A stretch of DNA of 64,000 nt from Ptychodera flava (Eukaryota; Hemichordata; Enteropneusta; Ptychoderidae), in assembly GCF_041260155.1 (NCBI RefSeq), contig NC_091940.1, forward strand, positions 31,346,375 to 31,410,374. Reading direction: 5' to 3'. The notes below the pieces were generated by a model. That model worked only from the letters and a program-made list of their open reading frames with translations, ran no database searches and had not been told where the DNA came from. Positions 25,090 through 34,961 of this stretch are shown piece by piece (the first letter of the stretch is position 1; each line of letters begins with the position of its first letter). The translations under genes were made by a program, and so were the position numbers.

Positions 25090-25397
25090 GGAACATGGGG
25101 ACATGCAGTTTTCGGATTCTCAATGTTCGTAAAGCTTCTTGAGTTTGCTGTTTATATGGTCTCATTTTAAAACCTGTAAAAAATTTGTAAAAATTCGAAA
25201 ATTGTGAATTCCTCACAAAGTCAACACGGTAAATATCGGTAAATTTTAAGTAATTCGTTTTCACTAATCCGAAACTTTGCTGGGTGACCCCCGTTTTCGT
25301 GAAGATGACAGAAAATAGTTTGAACTTCCCAGAGGAAAGTTTGAGCAAACGTTTAAAACTTTCTGTTCGGTTGCGTGTATGCAGTTCCATGAGAAGA
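25090..25397 (-). mobile_element. MITE family A, diverged copy 4
   Basis: Read on the minus strand it follows the family order: CTGCATACACGCA (degenerate inverted end), TTGCTCAAACTTTC, GAAAACGGGGGTCACCCAGC, AAAGTTTCGGA, and TTTTAAAATGAG. It is much more diverged than the other copies. A 174-residue minus-strand open frame (24896-25420) covers it and is explained by it. Confidence 0.5.
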
Positions 25398-25845
25398 TCT
25401 GAGAACCTGCTATTTGACACGGTGGTCCAAATCGTAATTTCAGTGAATTTTTATGCTGACCGCATTATGGCTCATTGGCATTACAATGAATACTAGTACT
25501 TGGGTGACCTTGGCGGCCTTGAAACATTGCATCCAAACTTCCTTACAGGTGTATAGAAACCAGTATATACTCGAAGACTTTAAAACGTGGCTGTATATAT
25601 AAATAAGTTGTATTTTTTTTTTTAAAAATTGTTATTCCAACTGTGCAGACCACGGATAGTAAATGAACCCAGCTGTGGTCAATACTCTCTGACCTCTGTT
25701 TCTCAGAAAACTGACTCATCTTTGGCTAGACTTTTGTTCTATGAAAGCGCGAGCGAGCACTGCTCCTGACTCTGCCAATGCATCGCTTTGTCCGACAGAG
25801 ACTTGTTTTTCACCATAAATCTTTATAGATTAATACCTCATTTAA

Positions 25846-26010
25846 GGTTGTATGCACCTCGAAATCGAAAGATGACTTAAACTTTGCTCAAACTTAACTG
25901 AAGGGAATTTTAAAGCATTCCCTTTCGAAATCAGGGTCACCGTGCAAAATTTGATGCCAGAGGAGAAAATTACCTCATTAAGATATCTTTTTAGGACATT
26001 TGTGATATTT
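25846..26010 (+). mobile_element. MITE family A, copy 5 (left part)
   Basis: TTAA (25842-25845) is followed by GGTTGTATGCACCTCGAAA, then CTTTGCTCAAACTTAACTGA and GGGTCACCGTGCAAAATTTG, matching the left half of the family. Similarity fades after about 26010. Confidence 0.65.
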
Positions 26011-27899
26011 TCAATTTTAACGAATTTTCTGTCCACGGTATCTCCTCTTCCTGTGATCACTTTACCACACACTCTGCTAGACATTATTTTAGTTCACCAG
26101 GAAAAAAGAGCAAAACTTGCAATTGCGGGTCCGTTGAATTTGAAACAAATTACTGCATATTTAGGCATAGTCGATTAACACTGCCCAGTGATCCACCATG
26201 TTTAACTTACCAAGGGATTAAATTTTAGTAGATCAACGTCTCGCGATATACTTAGACGACCCGAAAGAAAGATTGTCTTTTACCTTTGTGTTTTGGTGTT
26301 CGGGCGTGCAGATGTTGAGACTCAAGGCGTGTATTAAAGATAGCCAAAGTAGAGCTTCGAAACTCAACGAGGATGAACTTCTATTTCATTACTCAAATAA
26401 CTAACTGCCGGTACGGATCTACCCACAGATAATGGAATGCATGGCAAATTTACGTATTTTCAAAAATGAAATTTGACATCTTTTTAGTGAAATCAGCCGG
26501 ACAGTTCTTCAGTGGCAATCAACGGTTGAGATTCAAACACAGATATTTTCGTGTCAATTAATGTTTGCGCGAAGATATTCAAACAAACACCCACAAAATG
26601 ATGCAAAGAAAACCTTCATTTTCTCTTCACAACGTTTCGGTATTAAAGCTTGCAGAAGCTAGATGTGTCCATTGTGATTTTTTTATTCAAAAATATATGC
26701 AGAATCTATAATGGTCTTGATCGTACAACACAATGATACAAACGGCATACCTCAAGAGAGAAAATAGACAAACGAAAAGAAATTAAAATAAAGGGTATTA
26801 AATAATGAACCAGACTGTTCCAAAGGAAGTTCTGACAGAACACAAAATGGGTGACGTCGGTTCTAGCCTTTAAATCTTTCTGGAAATACTATGAAGAACA
26901 TACACAATATCTGCAGAGTTAAATCGTGATTTCTGTGCTCCTGTCCTTCGGCAGTGATAGTTCCATCCATATATTGATGTACAAGCAAGTCTGCCAAAGC
27001 TTTTGTATGCATGTTTCGTATACTTCAAACGTTTTTTCTTCGTCATTAACAAAACTACAGGATCATTTTGCACTAAGAAAAAGTTTAATAATTTTTCCGT
27101 TTAAATTGTAGTTTTTTATTTCTCACGATAAAGAATGGCTACTAAGTTCAATTATGCTAACCTTCGGACACTTACAAATGGTGGCAACGTGACCTAGTAC
27201 CGTGACCTTATCATCGGGTAAATCAAGGTGGACAAGAGTCTGGCTGTATCCAACATGGTCTTCTACCTCATGCGTATGATAAGTGTCCAGATAGAAATTT
27301 ATATAACGTAAAATGGCCATTTCTGAAAGATATGTAATTTTATGTTTCTCAAATTTAAGCGCTTATACTTGTATTTTTATTGCCACTCTTGCGGCGCTTG
27401 TCTGTCTTTCCGTTTGTTCTTCTGCATGTGGTATCTTGTATTTTGTTTTGAAAATTGGAACCACAGGGAACATATATTTTAATAAGGTTTCATAAAGTTT
27501 TACCCAGCGTTATAAAATTCCATCAAAAGATTGATACTCAAACCGAGCGCTAAGAAGACATGAAAGAACACGGCAAATTTACCGTCCGAGTAAACTTTTG
27601 TCCGTCTCTACATGTAATATTCATTTTGCGTTACATACAAGCGTTGTTATCTACATCGCCCCCAACGGCTTGTTACTGAAGGGCTCACCGCGTGAGACGC
27701 CATCTTGATTCTCCCTGGTTTTCGAACCAACACCTCCAATCTGCAATCAACTGCCATCTGCTGAAGTTGTTTGCATTTTGCCCCGTTTTTGTTCTCTGCA
27801 GGATACTGTATAGACGCTACAGTTTGTGTGAAAGAATTTTAGTTCGTATTATTAGCGGTGAAGGACTCTGCTGGCAAAAGGATATCCCATAAAAACAAG

Positions 27900-30800
27900 A
27901 TGGCAGCCAATGGCGAAGACAGCTACTTGGTGCACCAAGCTGATCAAGATCCTGTTACTGATGACTCCGTAGGTGTTGATCTTGGGGTACATGAAATGTC
28001 ACAAGAAGAAGGTGCCGCCGGAACAGATAATGGCGTTGAAGACCCAGTATGTATCTCTTATAATTGTGTGTTTGAGTGATCAATTCGCATATAAACATGT
28101 CATCGTTGCCCTCTCGAGCTCGCTCTAGCCCTGCGTACTGTAGGTCTGTGTGTTCCCGGCGTTATACGGCCTCCACCACAATTCATTAAATAACAAAATG
28201 ATGTTATTTCATAGCCAGTAATCTGTCACTATCAATCAATATACTCTGTGTATATCAATATGCCATTGTAGTGTACACAGGGCTAGAGCTCGCTCGTATT
28301 TGAAAATGGAAAAGAGGAAGTTGCTATTTGATCAACGCTGATGGTTGATTTTTCTACCTACAGGAATTGGAAGCAATCAAAGCTCGAGTACGTGAGATGG
28401 AGGAGGAAGCAATAAAACTGAAAGAAATGCAGAATGAAGTTGAAAAGCAAATGAATATGAGTAGTCCGCCGGGTGCGCTGACATCGCCAACCTCACTAGA
28501 AGACAAAGTGGAAGTAGATGCTCGGTCTATTTATGTCGGAAACGTAAGTGGCACTTTGAGTAACAGTTGTTAAGAGAACCTGCATGGTGAACCCACCGTA
28601 TCTGTTTTGAAGAATTTGGCATCACAGTGCAGTGTTGTAATATAGTCAGCAATACTTAAGCTTATTTTATCAAGCATACTAGTTTGGAAGCATATTGAAT
28701 TTTTCATTCATATTGCCCGTATTTTCATGTTACAGGTTGATTACACTGCTACTGCTGAGGAACTAGAGGCTCACTTTCACGGTTGCGGTTCAGTGAACAG
28801 AGTGACCATTCTCTGTGATAAATTTACCGGACATCCTAAAGGGTTTGTTGTGAATTCAGCTGTTGAAGAGCTGCCATCATGACAGCCGACAGCTCTGTAA
28901 AATTCTCTTGAGATCATGATATTTGCTTTGAAATTTTCGCTTTACATCTCTCAACTCTAACGTGATAAGTATTGTGTTGTTTTACAAATTTTACTAAACT
29001 CGGTCAACACGTTGCATGTTCTAGCATTGCAACAACATCAAAGCTTTGTTTGTCCGGTCAAGCATCTTAATTTCACACCCATTCCTGTGTTTCAAACGAT
29101 CAGAATGAAAACAGTAGGAATTGTGAGCAAAGTATCTGTAGCCCTGAAAAGGTTTAGGTGAGCCAAAATAAATTAATGTTCAAGCCATTCAACGTAAAGG
29201 AAATGAGTGTAATTGTATTCTTAGGATCCCATTGGTGTCCCGTTCAAAACTATCAAAAGCAGATTTTACTAAAAAGGAAAAAAAGCTATCTGCATTTGTA
29301 CCACAAACAGTTTAGGTTCTTTTTTATCGTAATTCCTGTAACTTGGAGTGTAATGCTTAACGTAGAATATTTCAACTGAATCCCTCAGCCTTCCTCAGCT
29401 ATTGTGTCATCGTGAATGGTACGATGACATAGACCGGTATTGTGTAGCATTCACAATGACAACGGTTGATAAAGGCAGAGTGATTCAGTCGAAATATTGT
29501 ACCATAAGCATTCGCTCTAAGTTACAGGAATTACGAAAAAAAAGGATACATTCCAGAGCAAGGAAACTATATTTTTAGTTGTAGTGTTCAGGTTATTGAG
29601 AGTAGTGCATAGCTAGGTACTGGTGTAACATTCTATGTGTGTATAAATAACCTTTTTACAGGTTTGCATACATTGAGTTTACTGATAAAGATTCTGTCCA
29701 GACAGCAATGGCATTGGATGACTCACTTTTTAAAGGAAGACAAATTAAGGTTTGTGCCCTCTTGTATCATACTATGTCAGTGTTTTATACAGAGTGCATG
29801 ATTGTGCAATTCCCCTCTTTTTAAACAAAATCCCTCGAAAGGGCCATCTGTGTCCCCCACTACAATGGCATATTGATATACACAGAGTATATTGATTGAT
29901 AGTGACAGATTACTGGCTATGAAATAACATCATTTTGCTTATTTAATGAATTATCTACCAAGAGAAAACTAGCTTTTAATCAACAGAAAGATATGCCAAA
30001 GCTGTAAGATAATCAACTAGAATTTGCCTCCAGATTGCAAAGCTGTAAGACCTGAGTGAATGAATTATGTAAGCCTCTGATATATTAAACATTTACTACA
30101 TGGAAAAGAGCCACAAACTTGAGAAATATTTGATTTGATCCGCAGTATAACTATAATTTGCCAGAATACTTTGAAAAACTTTATTTGCATGACGCAAATT
30201 TGGATATACCTTTATAGCACCCCTCGGTCAGAACGTATCTGCTCCAAAATTTTCAGGCAGTGGAAGACATTCCTCCATAGTGAGACGTACCTATTGAAGT
30301 GCTATGTTCTCTGCGAGTAGGAAATGGGCCCCAGTATATATGTATCCAGATTCAAACTCTGGAATGCATGAGACTTTGTATAAAATGGAAAGTTTGCTCT
30401 ATCTTGTTTATGACAATTAAATTGTAGCTCACACTTCTTTCAGTGTTTACCGAAACGTACGAATAGACCTGGTATCAGTACAACAAACAGACCGCCGAGG
30501 GGACAACGTGGTGGCGGAGGAGGCAGCTTTAGGCGTGGATACAGAGCACCATTCAATATGCAATACTACAGTGGCTATGTGCCAAGGCCGAGAACGCCAA
30601 GATTCAGGTATGCACTGCTTGACTGTGACACGTACGTGACCAGTATCGTAGTAATTGTTGACACCTGGGGACAAATAAGTTACAATCTCTGTATTGGAGT
30701 ACAGTGAAATATCCAGTTAAGGGGCTAGGAACTTATTTAGCAAACTTCTGCACATCTCTGTGTCCACTGTGGTCAAATGCAACTTCTTTGTAGTTAGTGT

Positions 30801-31364
30801 GACAATGGCAAAATCTTGTACCATACAGTGACTTGAACTTGAAGAGAAGTGCTGCAGTTAACGCCTCAAGTGGGAATTTGATCTCTTCTGTTGGTTCACC
30901 ATGTTATCAATGATATTGTCTGTCATGTAATATTGGAATTTGACAATATTAGTTCAATCTGCAGCATTGTATGTGATAATGTAAACGGTTTATAGGAGCT
31001 GCAGGGTCATCAAAGTCATACATATTGTTCAATATTGTTCACAAAATCCAAGTAGTAACAGCAGGGGGCCTGTGAAAGCTTGCCCTTGGAAGTGAACATT
31101 GTCGCCATCATTTAGAACTGATACAGGATGTTACCTGATGTCAGTGACGATCAGGCTGGTCCATCCTGAGGAGTTGCTAAATTGTGTTCCACAGTTTACA
31201 GTTAACTTGTGAAAGAAATTCTGAAGAGTTCTTATACGCCTGATTGCCTTGATTTGATGATGTCGATAGCTAGAATCTGGCTGCCGAAGCCAGCTCTCTG
31301 CAATAACGTGTGTGTTTGCTTTATTCACAGGAGCCGTAGAGCTGTATATTACTCGCCATATTAA
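27900..31364 (+). CDS. PABPN1: Nuclear poly(A)-binding protein 1 (PABPN1/PABP2 family)
   Basis: Nuclear protein that coats the growing poly(A) tail, stimulates poly(A) polymerase and sets tail length. Exons: 27900-28046, 28364-28543, 28736-28842, 29662-29749, 30444-30607, 31331-31364; total 720 nt, 239 residues, all GT-AG. Domains: acidic N-terminus (1-49); coiled-coil helix [19 protein letters not shown] onwards (about 50-80); one RRM (about 103-180) with RNP2 IYVGNV and RNP1 KGFAYIEF; then [10 protein letters not shown] and an Arg/Gly/Tyr-rich tail ending YYSPY, the poly(A)-binding and self-association region. The RRM is nearly identical to human ([20 protein letters not shown]). The N-terminus is shorter than in mammals and lacks the alanine tract. 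The start is the ATG in AACAAGATGGCAGCC; an upstream in-frame ATG at 27858 would add 14 unconserved residues. The vertebrate paralogue PABPN1L cannot be excluded as the closer name; pre-duplication PABPN1/PABPN1L is the safest reading. Confidence 0.94.
28115..28296. mobile_element. MITE with AGCTC...TAGCCCTG inverted ends (family B)
   Basis: The left end CGAGCTCGCTCTAGCCCTG (28115-28133) pairs with the right end CAGGGCTAGAGCTCGCTCG (28278-28296). Inside are GTCTGTGTGTTCCCGGCG, shared with the palindrome at 42575-42660, and a segment (28180-28272) that recurs inverted at 29857-29953. It lies in PABPN1 intron 1. Confidence 0.75.
29857..29953 (-). mobile_element. Fragment of MITE family B
   Basis: Inverse of 28180-28272: shared words include CACTACAATGGCATATTGAT, ACAGAGTATATTGATTGATA and GTGACAGATTACTGGCTATG. 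It lacks the inverted ends. It lies in PABPN1 intron 4. Confidence 0.75.
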
Positions 31365-33441
31365 AAGAAATGCCAGTAAGCTTGATAAAGGGATTCCTAA
31401 AAAAGCTTTTTGGGATGAGGATAGGAAAAAAAAGAGGAAAAAAAGAACATGAAAAAAAAGACTTGATAAAGAACACTAGTACACACGAAAAAAAGGCAGA
31501 CTGTGAAATGTATGTTCTGAGTTGTCCAAGAAGAGGAAATAGTGTAATGTTGTTTTGTGCAGTACTCACATGATGTGTTTGCCTTTCAAATAGACATCAA
31601 ACATTCAACTCTTGTATTGGCTAGTTCTCCTGGCCAGCCACACACAACTGCTGTGCAGTCAGTGCGTGTGGGCCTGTCAAGTATGCCAAATATTGTTTCT
31701 GGCCTTTCCAGTTTAGCAATGGCATATCCCAAGTATTTGTTTTGGACGCCTAGCTTGGCCATTTTTTTAAATAAAATATGCAGGTAATTTTGCCGAATGC
31801 TTGAACAGTCCTCGGCTAAGTCATAAAAAAATGCATATCTTCTAGTGTCCTCACAGGTCAGGATAATGTTATCCTCACCTGCAACTCACTTTGAGTCAAA
31901 TCAATAGGGGGTCAGAGTTTTCCCCACCACGTATTTGGCATAATTTTTACCATTTCAGTTTGGCAATACTAAAAATATACCCTTAACATTCAGAAAAAGT
32001 GTCTTAGATTTTATGTTCATTTGGCGATCATATTTACTGACCATTCAGATACAGATCGTACATAATCCAGTGAAAAGAGTTCACTGTAACCACGTAATTT
32101 CTTTTTTGTTTGGCAAAGTGGGGGCTTCGTTTTTTTAATTTTTTTTCATTTTCTTTATTTTTTGTGGTGGTTTTGTGGTTTTTGTCTCTCTTCTCTCTTT
32201 CAGGCCCTGACACGGCATGGACCCTACCATTTCTACTGTCTTCAAGATGCAAAACCATCCCGAAGATCAGAGAAAAAAATGCATGGACATTTCAACAAAA
32301 ATTTTTTTGTTGGGGGGAGCTTCTAAAAAAAGTGAGAGAGAGAAAAAATTGGCCCAATTAAAAAAAATGGGAAGGGAAGGCCCAAAAGAAAGCATAATAA
32401 AATTAAAAAAAAAACGAAACTTAAAAAAAATATTTAAAAAAAATTAAAAGAGGACAATGGGTTGGGATTAAAAAAAAATGTGCCTATGTATTTTTTTTTT
32501 TTATTAGAAATTAAAGTTCTTTAAACGTTATTTCTTGGTCGGTCCATTGTGTACTTGTGTGTAGGTATGCCTGTTGTGAGAAACATTTCTTTTTACTTGA
32601 TGCATTGAATGCATGACATTGTGTGGGATACCAATTCCACAGGACATGTAACCTCATTGTATCCCCATACACCTGCAGGACTGTGATAACGTCAGTGTTT
32701 GGTTTCCCTGGATTCCTAAGTATAGCACCAAGATCCCAGTGTGTAACCATGAACATTAAGATTTGGCATTTCTCCTAACACACCAAGTTCTCCCCAAAAC
32801 AAAATGCTTGTGGTGATACATGATGTGGGATATCAGTGATATGTGAGCATCATCTTAAAGGTGCCCCCCCCCCCCCCTAATCTTACATGGTCAAGGATGG
32901 ACATGTTTTTTTGCAGATTTGTATGTCATGCCACACCCAAATCTTATTAAAGTCAGATAAACAGAGATGCCAATGTTCCATCCACCACAGGAGATAACGT
33001 TCAAATCTTGCATATCTACCAGAACAGCTGACCAATCCAAAATTGGTTTACTACCACCACTTGTCAAGGATTGCAGCATTGCATTTAAAAGACACAACCC
33101 TATTGGCTCCTACAAAGTGTGAGGATTTGAACGCTATATTCTGTGATAGTTGTTCAGATGTAGTGAGGGGACTATCAGCTATGTAATTAACAGCTAAGAA
33201 GTAAGGGAGGAAATGTGGCCGTCTGTACACATGATTTAATGAGATCGGCCACACCCAAACACTCGTATGTATACTTTTGTAAAACTGAGCACATTGAACC
33301 CCTTTGTACCTATTTTTCAATATTTATTGTAAAACAAAGATTTGACAGTTTTTACAAGGCAGAACTGCAATAATAATTAGAAGTGGGGCATTTAGTGGTT
33401 TCTCATGGTGCAGGATTTCTGTTTGCATGTATGGTGACTAT

Positions 33442-33568
33442 CAATCTGATTAAAATCAGATGTAGAGTACGGCGACGTCTACTTGCGCGTACGCGGTATT
33501 CTCTTGCTGTCGCAAGAGTACGCGTAAGTAGACGTTGCCGCACTCTGCATCTGATTTTAATCAGATTG
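33442..33568. mobile_element. Mutator-like foldback MITE with perfect 9-bp target duplication
   Basis: A 127-bp hairpin-forming element. The 51-base left arm starting CAATCTGATTAAAATCAGAT matches the inverse of the right arm with four differences, all transitions. It is flanked by GGTGACTAT at 33433-33441 and GGTGACTAT at 33569-33577. Long inverted ends with a 9-bp duplication are typical of Mutator-like elements. The perfect duplication indicates that the insertion is not very old. It has no coding capacity. Confidence 0.85.
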
Positions 33569-34004
33569 GGTGACTATGAGTCCAGTTGTGTTGGTTAGCA
33601 ATGTCATATATCTACTACACTGATTTGGTGGACTCTCTCATAGCCCCTCACTGGCTATGCACTATCTATAGCCTTGGCTCAGCATAAACCAACATAGACC
33701 ATGAGGTTACATCAGAAAAAGTGCATAGCCAGCCAACTATTTGGATGACCACAATGACACTGGTCAGGTCATCAAAATTCTAAAATCACAAGCCCTCCAT
33801 GAAAGGGTACGTTGAAATAACATTCTGACCTTTGGTTTGGCATCTTTGCAATCAGAATCTCTGCTGTGTGGCCAATCACCACAATATATTGGCAATATCG
33901 CCAAAAAGAAGCTTTTTTGTTCAGTGCAATTGAGACTAGTATACTTTACAACCTCAATATGAACAACTGACAGAGGAAAGGTTTGGGGAAGAGGAAAACA
34001 GTAT

Positions 34005-34190
34005 ACACATATTGACTGGCCATGAGGGCAACAGCATACGTCTGTACCCCGAGGGACTGTGAGTCACCCCCAAAAACAGACTGTTTCCCTCGGCCTACGG
34101 CCTCGGGAAACAGTCTGTTTTTGGGGGTGACTCACAGGCCCGAGGGGTTAAAGACGTATGCTGTTGCCCTAATGGCCAGTCAATATGTGT
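34005..34190. mobile_element. 186-bp near-perfect palindrome
   Basis: The left arm from ACACATATTGACTGGCCAT to CTGTTTCCCTCGGCC and the right arm from GGCCTCGGGAAACAG to ATGGCCAGTCAATATGTGT are complementary over about 92 bases, with a few mismatches, around a centre at TACG. It abuts the inverted-repeat unit at 34192-34674. No clean target duplication was found. Confidence 0.8.
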
Positions 34191-34191
34191 T

Positions 34192-34674
34192 TTGTAACAC
34201 ACCTCATCCGTAGTCATACATAAGAACGTACCATACACAAAAGTTGTCGCATGTAAGCTTATGATGTAATATGTTGGAGTGGTTCAGCAAGAAAAAGTTT
34301 TTCCCGACAGGGTCGCAATACTTCTGCAAAACGTTCAATGCACCTTTGATTATCGTCTTCGTTCGTTTAGAGTCCTTGTTTGAAACCAGAGCATTCAGTT
34401 CTTCTTCAGAAGGTAGGATAAACGGAGAAATTTCTCGACTATCGTTTCGCTCGGCCGCAGACGACATCTTTGTTTACATTCCAGTTCGCGCATGCGCCAA
34501 TGTTTTTTGACGTCAGCGGGCATCATTTTTCGGAACTGATGCCTGGCAGGCAACAGTTCCGACAAATGATGCCTGATGACGTCGTTTACGTGGATCAGCA
34601 CAAAAAGAACGCATCCCACGTGACTATCAATTGGCGAATTAGAACACAGACTGCGGATGAGGTGTGTTACAACA
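34192..34674. mobile_element. Inverted-repeat-bounded unit with internal palindrome and a short frame
   Basis: GTAACACACCTCATCCG at 34194-34210 is exactly inverted at 34654-34670 and the match extends to about 22 bp with one difference. Inside, 34511-34584 is a second palindrome (ACGTCA...GGCATCATTTTTCGGAACTG and its inverse) lying just upstream of a minus-strand ATG at 34467. This looks like a non-autonomous DNA element, possibly nested with the palindrome at 34005-34190. Confidence 0.65.
34204..34467 (-). pseudogene. Possible front end of a tyrosine-recombinase-type (Crypton/DUF3504-like) gene
   Basis: An 87-residue frame starting MSSAAERNDSREISPF. Residues from about 20 to 50 (EEELNALVSNKDSKRTKTII, then KGALNVLQKYC) have the look of the SAM-like N-terminal segment that precedes the recombinase domain in KCTD1-like/DUF3504 and Crypton proteins, where a run such as DSKxTKxxI is common. 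After about residue 52 the sequence no longer resembles a protein. This could be an exon whose donor I cannot place, a captured 5' fragment in a DNA element, or chance. The call is from memory of family style, not from a search. Confidence 0.3.
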
Positions 34675-34961
34675 TAAAATGCTGACATCACAATTTTCAC
34701 TTGCTTGAGTAATAAATAATGTCATTTTGAGATGAACTCTCTCTCAACAACTATCCATAGGATAAAACAATGGCAATGCATGAACTTGTTCCTCATGTAT
34801 TCATACAGAACCAATGCAGTTCAAAAAGATGTGGAGAGTTAGTTGTTCCAGATGAAATGACAACTGCCTGCTGTGTCCCATTAGAATCGTTTAATTGTCT
34901 GCAAATTCTCAGGATGTAATAGGAGTTGGAGGTGGTTTCACAGAGTTCCTTGGGGTGAGCT

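Larger units (their letters stand above)
22868..27899. other. SNRPB 3' region, spacer and PABPN1 upstream region
   Basis: The SNRPB 3' UTR probably runs to a polyadenylation signal at 23253-23258 or 23614-23619 (both AATAAA). Beyond about 23700 I see no conserved protein on either strand. Two diverged copies of MITE family A lie at about 25090-25397 and 25846-26010. The last 200 bp before 27900 are the likely PABPN1 5' UTR: GCCATCTTG at 27699-27707 is a YY1-type element often found at the start site of TATA-less genes. A 62-residue frame at 24737-24925 starting MAANRDFQKDYKIKRVL lies in a locally more GC-balanced patch, but nothing supports it as a gene. Confidence 0.6.
31365..34961. other. 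Convergent spacer between PABPN1 and TRAPPC2L
   Basis: Begins with the PABPN1 3' UTR; AATAAA at 31770-31775 is a candidate polyadenylation signal. 31380-31500 and 32100-32500 are rich in A and T runs (AAAAAAAG, TTTTTTTAATTTTTTTTCA). A C13 run lies near 32866. From 33433 onward it holds foldback elements described separately. TTTAAT at 34890-34895 (ATTAAA on the minus strand) is the likely TRAPPC2L polyadenylation signal. No host coding sequence is seen on either strand. Confidence 0.6.

Noticed and set aside
24896-25420. 174-residue minus-strand open frame, the longest in the window
   Set aside because: It lies over a diverged copy of MITE family A on the same strand, has no recognisable domain and an AT-driven Phe/Lys/Arg-rich composition; an opposite-strand frame is also open.
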